From contig CAKVIN010000008.1 in the NCBI GenBank assembly GCA_934754425.1, positions 1-64,000 of the forward strand: 64,000 nucleotides of DNA, given 5' to 3'. The notes beneath the pieces are model-generated. The model saw only the letters and a program-made list of their open reading frames with translations, was not told where the DNA came from and ran no database searches. A program made the translations under genes and the position numbers. Below are positions 1-8,296 of this stretch, one piece after another. The stretch comes from an uncultured Candidatus Melainabacteria bacterium. GTDB lineage: Bacteria; Cyanobacteriota; Vampirovibrionia; Gastranaerophilales; Gastranaerophilaceae. Numbering within the stretch: position 1 is the stretch's first letter; each line of letters begins with the position of its first letter.

Positions 1-888
1 CTTATAAAAGTATTATTAGCAGGGGTTTGTAATACTGATGCTGAAATTACAAAAGGATATATGGGATATAAAGGCATATTAGGGCACGAATTTGTTGGTA
101 TCGTAGAGGATATTAATGCGGAAGACAAATCTCTTATGGGTAAACGTGTTGTTGCAGAAATTAGTTATGGATGCAATGACCCTGAATGTGAATGGTGCGC
201 AAAAAAGAATTATCGTCATTGCCCAAATCGACATACATTAGGTATTTGGAGAAAAGACGGTTGTTTTGCTGAATACATGACAATGCCGCTTAATGTTCTG
301 TTTGAAGTTCCTGACAATGTATCAAATGAGCAAGCCGTTTTTGTTGAACCACTTGCTGCAGCTTGCGAAATTACTGAGCAATTGCATATTGACCCAATGC
401 AAAAAGTTGTTGTATTGGGCGATGGCAAATTAGGTTTGACAACAGCATTAACATTAAATGCTCAAAATTTTGATGTTCTTTTAGTCGGAAAACATCAAAA
501 CAAGCTTGATATTGCAGCTACACAAGGAGTTCAAACACAACTTCTTTCGGAATTTAAAATTGAAAAAAAATATGATGTTGTCATAGAAGCTACCGGTTCA
601 GCTTCCGGATTTGAAACCTCAATGTCTCTTGTGAAGCCAAGAGGAGTTTTGGTTTTAAAAAGTACAGTCGCAAGCGGGAAAGAATTGAATCTTGCTCCAA
701 TCGTTATTGATGAAATTACAGTACTCGGTTCTCGTTGTGGACAATTCCCGCCGGCACTCAGATTATTAAAGAATAATAAAATAGACTTTACACCATTTAT
801 TAGCGGTATTTATTCTATAGATGAAGCAATCGAGGCATTTGAAGCTAATAAATTAAAAGAAAATCTTAAAATTTTGATTAAAATGTAA
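1..888 (+). CDS. Zinc-dependent alcohol dehydrogenase family protein, 5' end outside window
   Basis: Medium-chain dehydrogenase/reductase that should oxidise an alcohol or polyol with NAD(P). The reading frame is open from the first base, so the true start lies upstream; about 295 residues are visible. The catalytic zinc cysteine is seen in GVCNTD, followed by the GHEFVG motif. The structural zinc lobe has four cysteines in CNDPECEWCAKKNYRHC. A Rossmann glycine motif VVLGDGKLGLTTA lies in the middle, and VIEATG follows it. The substrate cannot be told from the sequence. It converges on the HEAT-repeat gene across a shared hairpin terminator. Confidence 0.85.
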   Translation, partial: LIKVLLAGVCNTDAEITKGYMGYKGILGHEFVGIVEDINAEDKSLMGKRVVAEISYGCNDPECEWCAKKNYRHCPNRHTLGIWRKDGCFAEYMTMPLNVLFEVPDNVSNEQAVFVEPLAAACEITEQLHIDPMQKVVVLGDGKLGLTTALTLNAQNFDVLLVGKHQNKLDIAATQGVQTQLLSEFKIEKKYDVVIEATGSASGFETSMSLVKPRGVLVLKSTVASGKELNLAPIVIDEITVLGSRCGQFPPALRLLKNNKIDFTPFISGIYSIDEAIEAFEANKLKENLKILIKM

Positions 889-934
889 TTATTTTTATTC
901 TAAGATTTAATTTACTATAATTATTAAACACATA

Positions 935-972
935 AAAAAGAAACCTGATGTTTTTTCATCAGGTTTCTTTTT
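935..972. terminator. Bidirectional hairpin terminator
   Basis: A perfect stem AAAGAAACCTGATG / CATCAGGTTTCTTT encloses a T6 loop and has A-runs on the left and T-runs on the right. It sits between two convergent genes and can terminate both. Confidence 0.85.
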
Positions 973-987
973 GTAAATTTACTTTGA

Positions 988-1842
988 TTATACACCAGCA
1001 GGTTTCTTTTGTTGAGTAGCCCCAGGAATTGCTTGCCAATTTGCTGCCATAATCTTTTTGAAAGATTTAAGAGCTGTATCTTCTAATTCACCTAATTCTT
1101 CAGCTTCCATAATCAATTCTCTTAATGGAAGTAAAGCTCTTTGGTCACGAAGAACACCAAGTGCAGCAGCTGCACCAGCTCTTACTAAGTCGTTTTCAGA
1201 ACGGTTTTTCATAACGTCAATTAGAGCAGGAACTGCTTTTTTATCGTTTAATTTACCTAATGAAGTTACTGCGTAAATTCTTACGTTTACCCATTCGTCA
1301 TATAACATGTTAATGATTTTATCAACACATTTTTTGTTACCAATTTCGCCCAACGCTCTTGTAGCATCACATCTTACATTAACTTTTTCATGGTCTAAAG
1401 AATTCATCAAAGCATCTGTTGCAACATCACCGATTTCAATTAATGCATCTGTTGCAGTGATACATACTTGTGAATTTTCATCATTTAATGCTTCAACAAG
1501 CGGTTCAACAACAATTTTGCCACCTAAACGACCTAATGCACGAGCTGCACGAACTCTTACATCTACGTTTCTATCTTCTCTTAAAGATTCAATTAAATGT
1601 TCAGTAGCTTTTGAATCACCCAATTCGCCCAATGCACGAGCTGCATATAAACGAACAGAACCATTTTTATCATTTTTTAATACATCGATTAATGGTTCAA
1701 CAGCTTTAGAATCACCCATCTCGCCTAATACACGAGCTGCGTTATATCTAACTTTTTCAGAACTTGATGTCATCAAATCATTAATTAGTTCTTGGAAAGT
1801 TTTCTTTACTTGTTTCTTTTTGCTGTTTACTGTAATTGCCAT
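988..1842 (-). CDS. HEAT-repeat protein (PBS-lyase HEAT-like)
   Basis: A 284-residue protein made almost entirely of about seven 31-residue HEAT-like units, each with the pattern VRxxAAxALGxxGDxxAxxxLI. This is the type found in cyanobacterial phycobilisome lyases and many scaffold proteins. No catalytic residues, signal peptide or membrane segment are visible, so a protein-binding role in the cytoplasm is inferred. The N-terminus is basic (NSKKKQVKKTF). A good ribosome site, GGAGGT, precedes the ATG. Its upstream region carries the RGCAATTT-N15-CTTTATA element shared with five other loci in the window. In a non-photosynthetic bacterium a true lyase role is unlikely. Confidence 0.8.
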   Translation of the reverse strand: MAITVNSKKKQVKKTFQELINDLMTSSSEKVRYNAARVLGEMGDSKAVEPLIDVLKNDKNGSVRLYAARALGELGDSKATEHLIESLREDRNVDVRVRAARALGRLGGKIVVEPLVEALNDENSQVCITATDALIEIGDVATDALMNSLDHEKVNVRCDATRALGEIGNKKCVDKIINMLYDEWVNVRIYAVTSLGKLNDKKAVPALIDVMKNRSENDLVRAGAAAALGVLRDQRALLPLRELIMEAEELGELEDTALKSFKKIMAANWQAIPGATQQKKPAGV

Positions 1843-1887
1843 ACACGTTACCTCCGATATGCAAACATAAATAATCTTCTACACAGT

Positions 1888-1919
1888 AATATAAAGTTTT
1901 TTTGTTTTATTAAATTGCC
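1888..1919 (-). promoter_or_regulatory. Bipartite promoter-like element, site 1 of 6
   Basis: Read on the minus strand, GGCAATTT is followed after 15 nt by CTTTATATT. Spacing and core match five other sites in the window exactly. It lies 45 nt before the HEAT-protein start codon, a fitting distance for a promoter. Confidence 0.6.
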
Positions 1920-2135
1920 TTTATCTTTTCGATTGTTAAGTTTTTGTTACATTCCCTAAATTTTATTTAGGGTAAAATTTACACTTAATCTCGGTAGTAT
2001 TAATATAACATATTTTTACATTTTTAGAACTGGTCTGTCAGATTTTTTTACAAAAATTAATTATAATTATAATTGTGATAACCTTATAACTTAGTTATAC
2101 TCTATAAAAACAGATTTTACAAAACTTAATTTTTA

Positions 2136-3785
2136 TTACTCACTAGGGATGGTAATAGTAAATTCGCTTCCTTCATCTAATTTTGTTTTTACAGAAATAT
2201 TTCCTTTATGTTTTTCTATGATTTTTTGTGAAATTGCAAGCCCCAAGCCTGTTCCAACACCGACACCTTTTGTTGTATAACCTGCAAAAAATATTTTATC
2301 AGGCTCTTTTATCCCACAACCATTATCTTTTATTTTTACAATTAAATTATTGTTTTCATATTTTGTGTCAATAGTTATTATTCCTGTATTTTTTATAGCG
2401 TGGGTTGCATTTACAAGAATATTCATAAATACTTGATTAAGCATGTTTGGATAACATTTAATCGGTGGAATATCGGAATAATTTTTAACAATTTCAATTC
2501 TATTTTTTGTTTCATGCCTGATTAAATCAAGCGTCAAATCTATTTCTTTGTTAATGTCCGCTTCTTGTAATTCTGCTTCATCCAATCTTACAAATTTTCT
2601 TAAAGAAATTACAAGTCTGTTAATTCTTGCGATTGCTTCGCTATCAATTTCATTGATTTCTTGTAAAAGTTCTGAAATTTCTTTATCTTCTATTTGAGAA
2701 ATTAATTTTTTAGTTATTTCATTATTTGATTTTATAGATGCAACCGGAGTGTTGATTTCGTGTGCAACCCCTGCTACAAGCTGACCCAATGAAGCCATTT
2801 TTTCAGAATTAACAAGTTTTAATTGCGTATCTTTTAATTCTTCCAATGTTTTTGTTAAATCTTTTACCATTTTGGCATTCTTTTTATATAATTCTGATTG
2901 AATTATAGCATTGCCAAGCTGTGTAGATACGCCATTTAGAACTTCTAAAGTATCATCTAATTTTGTTTTTTGTTTTGTCGATAAAACAATAATTCCCAAT
3001 AATTTATTAAGATGATAAATCGGAACAATTATTCTTTGTACAATTTCTTTAAACGGTTCGGCTTCTTTATATTCTTTCATACAAGTAGCGCAATACACTT
3101 TTCCTTTTTTTATACGATTATATGCTTCTTTTTCAAAAGAAAATGTAATATTTTTATCTTCAAAATTTAATGTTTCTAAAATTTTAAAATTTTGTCCGTT
3201 TTCTGAAGTTGCATAATACGCACGAAATGCTCCAAACATTTGCGATAATTCTTCTAATGCAGATTTCAAAATTACAGATGTATCAATAGATTCTCTTATA
3301 ATATTAGATATATTATTAAGCAAAAGAAGTTTCATTGCTTGAGATTGTGCTTGAAGTTTAATTTTAGAAAGATTTTTATTGTCACTTTCTAAAAGATTAA
3401 TTTTTTTTTGCAGGCTAAGATTTTTTTGTGTAATTAAATCAAGTTTTGTTTTTGCTGTAACATCTGTAAGAACTATCATATGATACTGTCCTTTTTGTGT
3501 AGCATTCATATCATAATAATAAAGTTCATTATTAGATGTTTGATAAGTTATATGAGCCGAAAAATCTTCTTTTGAAATTAGAGCTTGTGAAATAGGAGAA
3601 TGTACAGTCACATCGTTACTTACAAGTGCGCATACATTATAATTTAATTTATGTGAAAATTTTTCCAATGTTTTAAAGTCAGAAAAAACTCTTCTAAAAA
3701 CATTGTTGCGAAAAATCACTTCTTTGTTTTTATTAACGACGATTACCGCACTATTGAACTTGTTAAATAAATCAAACTTCCCCAT
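2136..3785 (-). CDS. Sensor histidine kinase (PAS-like, GAF-like, HisKA, HATPase)
   Basis: A 549-residue two-component sensor kinase. The N-terminal ~110 residues look PAS-like, a coiled coil follows, and a GAF-like region lies around residues 160-300. The HisKA phospho-acceptor box is GQLVAGVAHEINTPVASIK. The ATPase domain shows the N-box (NQVFMNILVNATHAI), G1 (DNGCGI) and G2 (GVGTGLGLAIS). There are no membrane segments, so it should sense a cytoplasmic signal. No response regulator is adjacent, which makes it an orphan. It is divergent from the flagellar operon, so a motility link is possible but unproven. The ATG lies exactly 6 nt downstream of a TATAAT and lacks a Shine-Dalgarno, which suggests a leaderless mRNA. 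Confidence 0.88.
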   Translation of the reverse strand: MGKFDLFNKFNSAVIVVNKNKEVIFRNNVFRRVFSDFKTLEKFSHKLNYNVCALVSNDVTVHSPISQALISKEDFSAHITYQTSNNELYYYDMNATQKGQYHMIVLTDVTAKTKLDLITQKNLSLQKKINLLESDNKNLSKIKLQAQSQAMKLLLLNNISNIIRESIDTSVILKSALEELSQMFGAFRAYYATSENGQNFKILETLNFEDKNITFSFEKEAYNRIKKGKVYCATCMKEYKEAEPFKEIVQRIIVPIYHLNKLLGIIVLSTKQKTKLDDTLEVLNGVSTQLGNAIIQSELYKKNAKMVKDLTKTLEELKDTQLKLVNSEKMASLGQLVAGVAHEINTPVASIKSNNEITKKLISQIEDKEISELLQEINEIDSEAIARINRLVISLRKFVRLDEAELQEADINKEIDLTLDLIRHETKNRIEIVKNYSDIPPIKCYPNMLNQVFMNILVNATHAIKNTGIITIDTKYENNNLIVKIKDNGCGIKEPDKIFFAGYTTKGVGVGTGLGLAISQKIIEKHKGNISVKTKLDEGSEFTITIPSE

Positions 3786-3791
3786 AACAAT

Positions 3792-3820
3792 ATTATATAT
3801 ATAATAGAGTATAGTGGCAA
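3792..3820 (-). promoter_or_regulatory. Sigma-70 type promoter of histidine kinase gene
   Basis: On the minus strand TTGCCA is followed by a 17-nt spacer and TATAAT. The hexamer ends 6 nt before the ATG, so transcription should start at or next to the A of the start codon. Confidence 0.65.
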
Positions 3821-4017
3821 CATTTCTTTTATCTCAAGAGAATATTAGTGTTAGTTTTTTATACTTTGTTACCCTAATTGTATATTTCATTTGAAAAATA
3901 TAGTGTGTTATAATAAAATTGCGTACATAGTTTATGCCTAAAATCCACCAAATAATGGTGGTAAATACTTTAATTAGATTGGTATAATGATGCTATGTAA
4001 TGAAAATGGAGAATGGT

Positions 4018-4614
4018 ATGGCTGAAAATGATAAAGCTGGTGAAAATAAGCAACAAGATTTAACCAAATTTTTGATAATGACAATTGCATCTATTGTGAT
4101 TATGTTTGTTGTGTTTGCCGGTGTGAATTATGTAGTAATGGAAAATTTGATTACACAAAAAATGAGTACATTAAGTAATTCTCAAGAAGAACTTGATGAA
4201 AGTGCAGACGAAGATGAAGTTCAAAAAGGTATAATTGTTGATTTAGGCGATTTTATTTTGAATTTGTGTGATGAAAGCCAGAAAAAATATTTGAAAGTAA
4301 ATGTAGCGCTAGAAGTATCTAAGAAGGATACAGATTTCCCAGCAGTTGATGAAAAGGCCGCAAAAGGTGGTGGACATGGTGAAGCTGCACCTCCTGTTGA
4401 TCCGATGGAAGCTATTCAAAAAGAAATGAATCAGTATAAACCTGCGATAAGAGATGCGGTTATTACAAATTTATCAAGCAAAACCTCTTCCGAATTAGCT
4501 ACTGCAGCAGGCAAAGAATTGGCAAAAGAACAAATAACTAATGATATTAATTCAATTTTGAATGGTGAAAGAGAAGTTTTAAGAGTTAGTTTTGGACAGT
4601 TTATTATTCAATAG
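4018..4614 (+). CDS. fliL: Flagellar basal-body protein FliL
   Basis: FliL is an inner-membrane protein that surrounds the flagellar stator and supports torque. The 198 residues show a short cytoplasmic N-terminus, one membrane helix (FLIMTIASIVIMFVVFAGVNYVVM), a linker, and a C-terminal periplasmic domain. That domain contains VDLGDFILNL and LKVNVALEV, typical of the family. In-frame ATGs also occur at 4000 and 4006. I chose 4018 because GGAG at 4008 fits it and a TATAAT upstream predicts transcription starting near 3994. fliM follows after 10 nt, forming an operon with fliN. Confidence 0.85.
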   Translation: MAENDKAGENKQQDLTKFLIMTIASIVIMFVVFAGVNYVVMENLITQKMSTLSNSQEELDESADEDEVQKGIIVDLGDFILNLCDESQKKYLKVNVALEVSKKDTDFPAVDEKAAKGGGHGEAAPPVDPMEAIQKEMNQYKPAIRDAVITNLSSKTSSELATAAGKELAKEQITNDINSILNGEREVLRVSFGQFIIQ

Positions 4615-4624
4615 GTTTTATTAA

Positions 4625-5605
4625 ATGACTGATATAAAAGATACAAATTTATCGAATATGGAAACTTTTGAGGATGATTTTTCTGATTCTGAACATAAGA
4701 GCTATAAGCTTTATAACTTCAGACGTCCGGATAAATTTTCAAAAGATAACCTAAGAGCTTTAAGGGATATTCATAGAGAATTCTCGAAGGCGATTTCGCT
4801 TGTTTTGAGTGGATATTTGAGAATGCGTGTCGAAATTGAGATTGTTTCAGTAGACCAATTAACGTATGAAGAATTTGTTCGTTCAATGCCATCACCAATA
4901 AGTGTTGGTGTGTTTGAATTTGAACCTTTATCCGGTCAGATTTTATTGGGCATAAGTTTTGAAGTGATTTCTTGTATTGTAAACAGAATGCTTGGTGGTG
5001 TCGGTAATATAGAAGCGCAAATGAGAGAACTTACCGATATAGAAAAAGCTCTTGCAAAAAAAGTTATTAATATAATTATTAAATCGTTGGAAGATTCTTG
5101 GAATGCAATTATTCCGGTAACAGGAAAGTTTATTAGTCTTGATGATAATTACCAATCAATTCAGGTTGCTACAGCAGGTGAAATTGTTGCTTTGTTAACA
5201 TTTGAAGTTCAGATATCAGGTAAACACTTTGGGCTGTTTAGTTTGTGCTTCCCTTATCCTGTATTGGAAACAGTATTAGGACACTTGAGTACTCAACATA
5301 TTTTCCAAACAAAAGGTTTGGTTGCTTCTAATGATGAAAGAATGAAGATGATTTCTAAATTGAATACTTCTAATGTCGATTTAAGAGTTCAGTTTGGACA
5401 ATGTAATATTACTATGGATGATTTTTTACAGCTTACGGAAGGTGATATTATAAAGCTTGATAATAAAGTGTCTGATGATTTAATTGTTAAGGTAAATGGT
5501 GAAAAGAAATTTTTTGCAAGACCCGGAACAATGAAAGATAAAATTTGTGTTAAAATAACAGATGTATATGATGAGATGCATGAATTGCTTAGAAATTATT
5601 TTTAG
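4625..5605 (+). CDS. fliM: Flagellar motor switch protein FliM
   Basis: Part of the C-ring that sets rotation direction. The 326 residues match the usual FliM length. The middle CheC-like domain is seen in the stretch with LTDIEKALAKKVINII and the sequence around GSPISVGVFEFEPL-type residues. The C-terminal SpoA domain has VDLRVQFGQCNITMDDFLQL and GDIIKLD. The N-terminus has an acidic segment followed by FRRPDKFSKDNLRAL, where CheY binding normally occurs nearby. It is co-transcribed between fliL and fliN with short gaps of 10-12 nt. Confidence 0.93.
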   Translation: MTDIKDTNLSNMETFEDDFSDSEHKSYKLYNFRRPDKFSKDNLRALRDIHREFSKAISLVLSGYLRMRVEIEIVSVDQLTYEEFVRSMPSPISVGVFEFEPLSGQILLGISFEVISCIVNRMLGGVGNIEAQMRELTDIEKALAKKVINIIIKSLEDSWNAIIPVTGKFISLDDNYQSIQVATAGEIVALLTFEVQISGKHFGLFSLCFPYPVLETVLGHLSTQHIFQTKGLVASNDERMKMISKLNTSNVDLRVQFGQCNITMDDFLQLTEGDIIKLDNKVSDDLIVKVNGEKKFFARPGTMKDKICVKITDVYDEMHELLRNYF

Positions 5606-5617
5606 AAAGGTTTATAA

Positions 5618-6079
5618 ATGTTGGAAGATGATGATAATATTATAAGCGGCAGTGCCGGTAAAAATGATAAAGCAAAAATTAATGAACATGATTTTAGTGC
5701 GGCACAAGAAGAAGTTTCTGAAGCAGAAAAGACCGTGACTGTTCAGCCGGTTCAATTTGCATCTTTTGAAGATTTAGATCAAGTTCAAGGTCCAGCCAAT
5801 CAAAATTTGAATATTTTGTTGGATGTTAAACTTCAATTAACAGTAGAACTTGGTAAAACGGAATTACCTATAAAAAAAGTTTTGGAATTGACAAAGGGTT
5901 CTATTGTAACTCTTAATAAAGCCGCAGGTGAACCTGTAGAATTATATGCAAATGGAAAACTTATTGCGTATGGTGAAGTCGTAGTAATAGAAGATAATTT
6001 TGGTTTAAGAATTACTCATATTACGGATCCTGCAAGACGCTTGAATACTATAAGCGCAAATGCTAATAAAGAAGAATGA
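5618..6079 (+). CDS. fliN: Flagellar motor switch protein FliN
   Basis: C-ring component that pairs with FliM and helps dock the export apparatus. The 153-residue protein has an acidic, low-complexity N-terminal third and a C-terminal SpoA domain. That domain reads NILLDVKLQLTVELGKTELP, then VLELTKGSIVTLNK and ends with FGLRITHI, all classic FliN features. It has an AAAGG ribosome site. It is the last gene of fliL-fliM-fliN and is followed by a hairpin terminator. Confidence 0.93.
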   Translation: MLEDDDNIISGSAGKNDKAKINEHDFSAAQEEVSEAEKTVTVQPVQFASFEDLDQVQGPANQNLNILLDVKLQLTVELGKTELPIKKVLELTKGSIVTLNKAAGEPVELYANGKLIAYGEVVVIEDNFGLRITHITDPARRLNTISANANKEE

Positions 6080-6109
6080 TAGATAGAAAAGTTAATTTAT
6101 TTTTTTATT

Positions 6110-6135
6110 ATAACCATCACAAATGTGGTGGTTAT
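6110..6135 (+). terminator. Hairpin terminator after fliN
   Basis: The arms TAACCATCAC and GTGGTGGTTA pair with one G-T and enclose AAAT. A T-rich tract precedes rather than follows the stem, so termination efficiency is uncertain. Confidence 0.5.
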
Positions 6136-6251
6136 AAAGTATAAAATCCAATGAGTATGATTAAAGTATGAAATAACAGTGGCGGGAAAATAAAAATCTG
6201 AATTATTTTATGCTGTTTTATGAATTGTAAAAAACAAGATAGCGTTTTCAT
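6132..6251 (-). pseudogene. Truncated third copy of the immunity-like membrane protein
   Basis: The first 27 codons are the same as in the two full copies to the right (MKTLSCFLQFIKQHKIIQIF, then IFPPLLF). After that homology stops and only an unrelated LIILIGFYTL tail remains. The upstream 60 bp are also copied, including the TATTAT hexamer 6 nt before the ATG and the TCAGGCAGTGCCTGA palindrome. It is best read as the decayed end of a tandem array rather than a working gene. Confidence 0.7.
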
Positions 6252-6311
6252 TACAGAATAATAGCATGTTTTTAATGTGTTTCCAAGAGGATTGTTAGGT
6301 TTAAAGTTATT

Positions 6312-6328
6312 GTCAGGCAGTGCCTGAA
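6312..6328. repeat. TCAGGCA palindrome, copy 1
   Basis: TCAGGCA-G-TGCCTGA, a perfect inverted repeat with a single central base. The same unit recurs near 7112, near 8060 and twice between 31170 and 31230. Confidence 0.8.
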
Positions 6329-6357
6329 CTATTGCTCTCAATAGCGCTATTTATCAA

Positions 6358-7053
6358 TTAATAGTATGTCCATTGATACATATAATAAAATGGCATGAGA
6401 AATATATTAGCACCTTGATATACGACAAATTCCGGTTGTATTTTTAATACAATTGCAATTGTAAGAACACATATAATATAACAAACATACATAATGTTAT
6501 AAATTTTGTTATTTAATAAAAAGTTTGATGTAACTCTTATTCTCTTTTTATAAATAATTTGTTTTATAAGAATTAGTATTTCTATAAATAAAGCTGTAAA
6601 GAATGAAAAAATTGTTATATAAAAAAATAAAAAGAAAAGAAGTGAGGCAATAAGCGCTTCTGAACCATCTGGATGAAATTTACAAATTATAACAAAATAA
6701 AAAATCCACAATAGGGCATAGCCAAAAACAAAAAAGCTTAATGGCGGGATTACAAAAACATGTGTTGCGTGAAATTGTTTGAGATATTGCAAAAATTTGT
6801 AGAATTCTATGCAAAAATCTTTGAAATAACAATAGTATTTTTCTTTGATTATTTTGGCGATAAGTTTATACAAAAAATACAATACTGCCGAATTTACTGC
6901 TACATATCTTGCAAAATTGGGAGTATAAGATATTATTCCAACCAGCCAGTATAAGAGATAGCCCAAGCTAAAAAATAACAGTGGCGGGAAAATAAAAATC
7001 TGAATTATTTTATGCTGTTTTATAAATTGCAAAAAACAAGATAGTGTTTTCAT
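6358..7053 (-). CDS. Multi-pass membrane protein, immunity-like family, copy A
   Basis: A 231-residue, strongly hydrophobic protein with about six predicted membrane helices. I do not recognise a named family. It has an internal duplication: FLQFIKQHKIIQIFIFPPL near the N-terminus resembles FLQYLKQFHATHVFVIPPL about 80 residues later. The C-terminal signature LLNNKIYNI matches L[LI][NE]N[KR]xYxI, which also occurs in the neighbouring paralog and in the two 188-residue proteins flanking the phage lipase. The ATG follows an extended -10 (TGCTATTAT) by 6 nt with no ribosome site. An immunity role is inferred from that family link only. Confidence 0.7.
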   Translation of the reverse strand: MKTLSCFLQFIKQHKIIQIFIFPPLLFFSLGYLLYWLVGIISYTPNFARYVAVNSAVLYFLYKLIAKIIKEKYYCYFKDFCIEFYKFLQYLKQFHATHVFVIPPLSFFVFGYALLWIFYFVIICKFHPDGSEALIASLLFFLFFYITIFSFFTALFIEILILIKQIIYKKRIRVTSNFLLNNKIYNIMYVCYIICVLTIAIVLKIQPEFVVYQGANIFLMPFYYMYQWTYY

Positions 7054-7110
7054 TACAGAATAATAGCATGTTTTTAATGTGTTTCCAAGAAAATTGTTTA
7101 AAGTTATTGT

Positions 7111-7131
7111 CAGGCAGTGCCTGACCTACTA
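7111..7131. repeat. TCAGGCA palindrome, copy 2
   Basis: GTCAGGCAGTGCCTGACCTAC lies at the 5' edge of the toxin-tail-like remnant. It marks the junction where the remnant was joined to the upstream region of copy A. Confidence 0.75.
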
Positions 7132-7297
7132 TAATAAAATTATAAAATACGTTAATAATAATGCATATTGGCAGCAAGAAGCGAAACAGCTTGTACCATA
7201 CGTTTTATACATCCCGATTGAATTTTCTTTTAAAGAAGTTTGGGATATACTGCATCCGGATACACCATTACAAGAACTTTTTGATAAATATTTATAA
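7125..7297 (+). pseudogene. C-terminal remnant of an unknown protein, possible toxin tip
   Basis: About 56 codons that look like real protein (NNNAYWQQEAKQLVPYVLY, then IPIEFSFKEVWDILHPDTP) run in from a repeat and have no start or ribosome site of their own. It ends in a stop directly abutting the stop of the membrane gene on the opposite strand. This is the same geometry as the phage lipase gene and its downstream membrane gene. I infer that it is the displaced 3' end of a toxin gene whose immunity gene is the next one. No domain is recognisable. Confidence 0.45.
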
Positions 7298-7999
7298 TCC
7301 ATAATACAACCAGTGGTATAAATTAAACAATGGAGTAAGAAAGATATTAGTACAAAAATCAATAACTATCTTTGGTTGTATTTGCCATATTATTACATAA
7401 GTAACAAAAATGAGAATATATATAACATACATTATATTATAAACTTTGTTATTTAATAAAATATGTGATTTTATCCTTATTTTTCTTTTTTGTTTAAATT
7501 GTTTATATAATATAAACAAACATACTATTATTGATAAAAAAAGTGAAAAATATTGGATTAGTAAATATAAAAATGATAAAATATATAAAGTAAATCCAAA
7601 TGCTGATGCTTCAAAATCACTTTTAGGAGCACCTTCCACAAAAATAGATAGTAGCATTAAAACAAAAGTGATAACAAAGAAAAAAAGTGGCGGGATTACA
7701 AAAACATGTGTTGCGTGAAATTGTTTGAGATATTGCAAAAATTTGTAGAATTCTATGCAAAAATCTTTGAAATAACAATAGTATTTTTCTTTAATTATTT
7801 TGGCGATAAGTTTATACAAAAAATACAAGACAGCCGTATTTACTGCTACATATCTTGCAAAATTGGGAGTATAAGATATTATTCCAATCAGCCAGTATAA
7901 GAGATAGCCCAAGCTAAAAAATAACAGTGGCGGGAAAATAAAAATTTGAATTATTTTATGCTGTTTTATGAATTGCAAAAAACAAGATAGTGTCTTCAT
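7292..7999 (-). CDS. Multi-pass membrane protein, immunity-like family, copy B
   Basis: A 235-residue paralog of the gene to its left. The first ~110 residues are nearly identical (MKTLSCFLQFIKQHKIIQIF onward); the second half diverges but keeps the C-terminal LLNNKVYNI signature. About six membrane helices are likely. This pattern of a conserved front and variable back suggests specificity change. The ATG sits 6 nt after TATTAT without a Shine-Dalgarno. Its stop abuts the stop of the convergent remnant. The function is unknown; immunity is inferred from family and arrangement. Confidence 0.7.
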   Translation of the reverse strand: MKTLSCFLQFIKQHKIIQIFIFPPLLFFSLGYLLYWLIGIISYTPNFARYVAVNTAVLYFLYKLIAKIIKEKYYCYFKDFCIEFYKFLQYLKQFHATHVFVIPPLFFFVITFVLMLLSIFVEGAPKSDFEASAFGFTLYILSFLYLLIQYFSLFLSIIVCLFILYKQFKQKRKIRIKSHILLNNKVYNIMYVIYILIFVTYVIIWQIQPKIVIDFCTNIFLTPLFNLYHWLYYGL

Positions 8000-8057
8000 T
8001 ACAGAATAATAGCATGTTTTTAATGTGTTTCCAAGAGGATTGATAGGTTTAAAGTTA

Positions 8058-8080
8058 TTGTCAGGCAGTGCCTGACCTAC
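8058..8080. repeat. TCAGGCA palindrome, copy 3
   Basis: GTCAGGCAGTGCCTGACCTAC again, upstream of copy B in the same relative place as for the other two copies. The duplicated unit therefore includes it. Confidence 0.75.
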
Positions 8081-8167
8081 GATTGTAAAAAGATTGATGT
8101 ATAACTTTGTGTTTTACCGTCGGTAATTGTAAACAAATCGTTACAATCTTATGGTCGGTTTTTAAAA

Positions 8168-8292
8168 TAGTGTAATATAATTTTGTACTTGATTTTGAAA
8201 CAATACTTGTTTAGAAGTTGCGTAGGAGAAATCTTTCAAGAGTACGAGGGCTAGATATGCCCATTTAGTTTTATATCCAACTTTTAGGAGGT
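8168..8292 (+). promoter_or_regulatory. Promoter and structured leader before the phage block
   Basis: A TAATATAAT stretch near 8170 could be a -10. Downstream, AAGTTG near 8216 can pair with CAACTT near 8279, enclosing about 60 nt that contain a GGGCTAGATATGCCC hairpin. The ribosome site AGGAGG lies just beyond the closing arm. This looks like a folded regulatory leader, but I cannot assign it to a known riboswitch. Confidence 0.4.
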
Positions 8293-8296
8293 TATT

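Noticed and set aside
3900..3970. Bipartite element before fliL (AATTGCG near 3920)
   Set aside because: On the minus strand CGCAATTT is present, but the CTTTATA half is missing at the required distance.
7446..7900. Plus-strand frames across the immunity-like membrane genes
   Set aside because: They are complements of strongly hydrophobic minus-strand genes, lack ribosome sites, and change where the real proteins are conserved.
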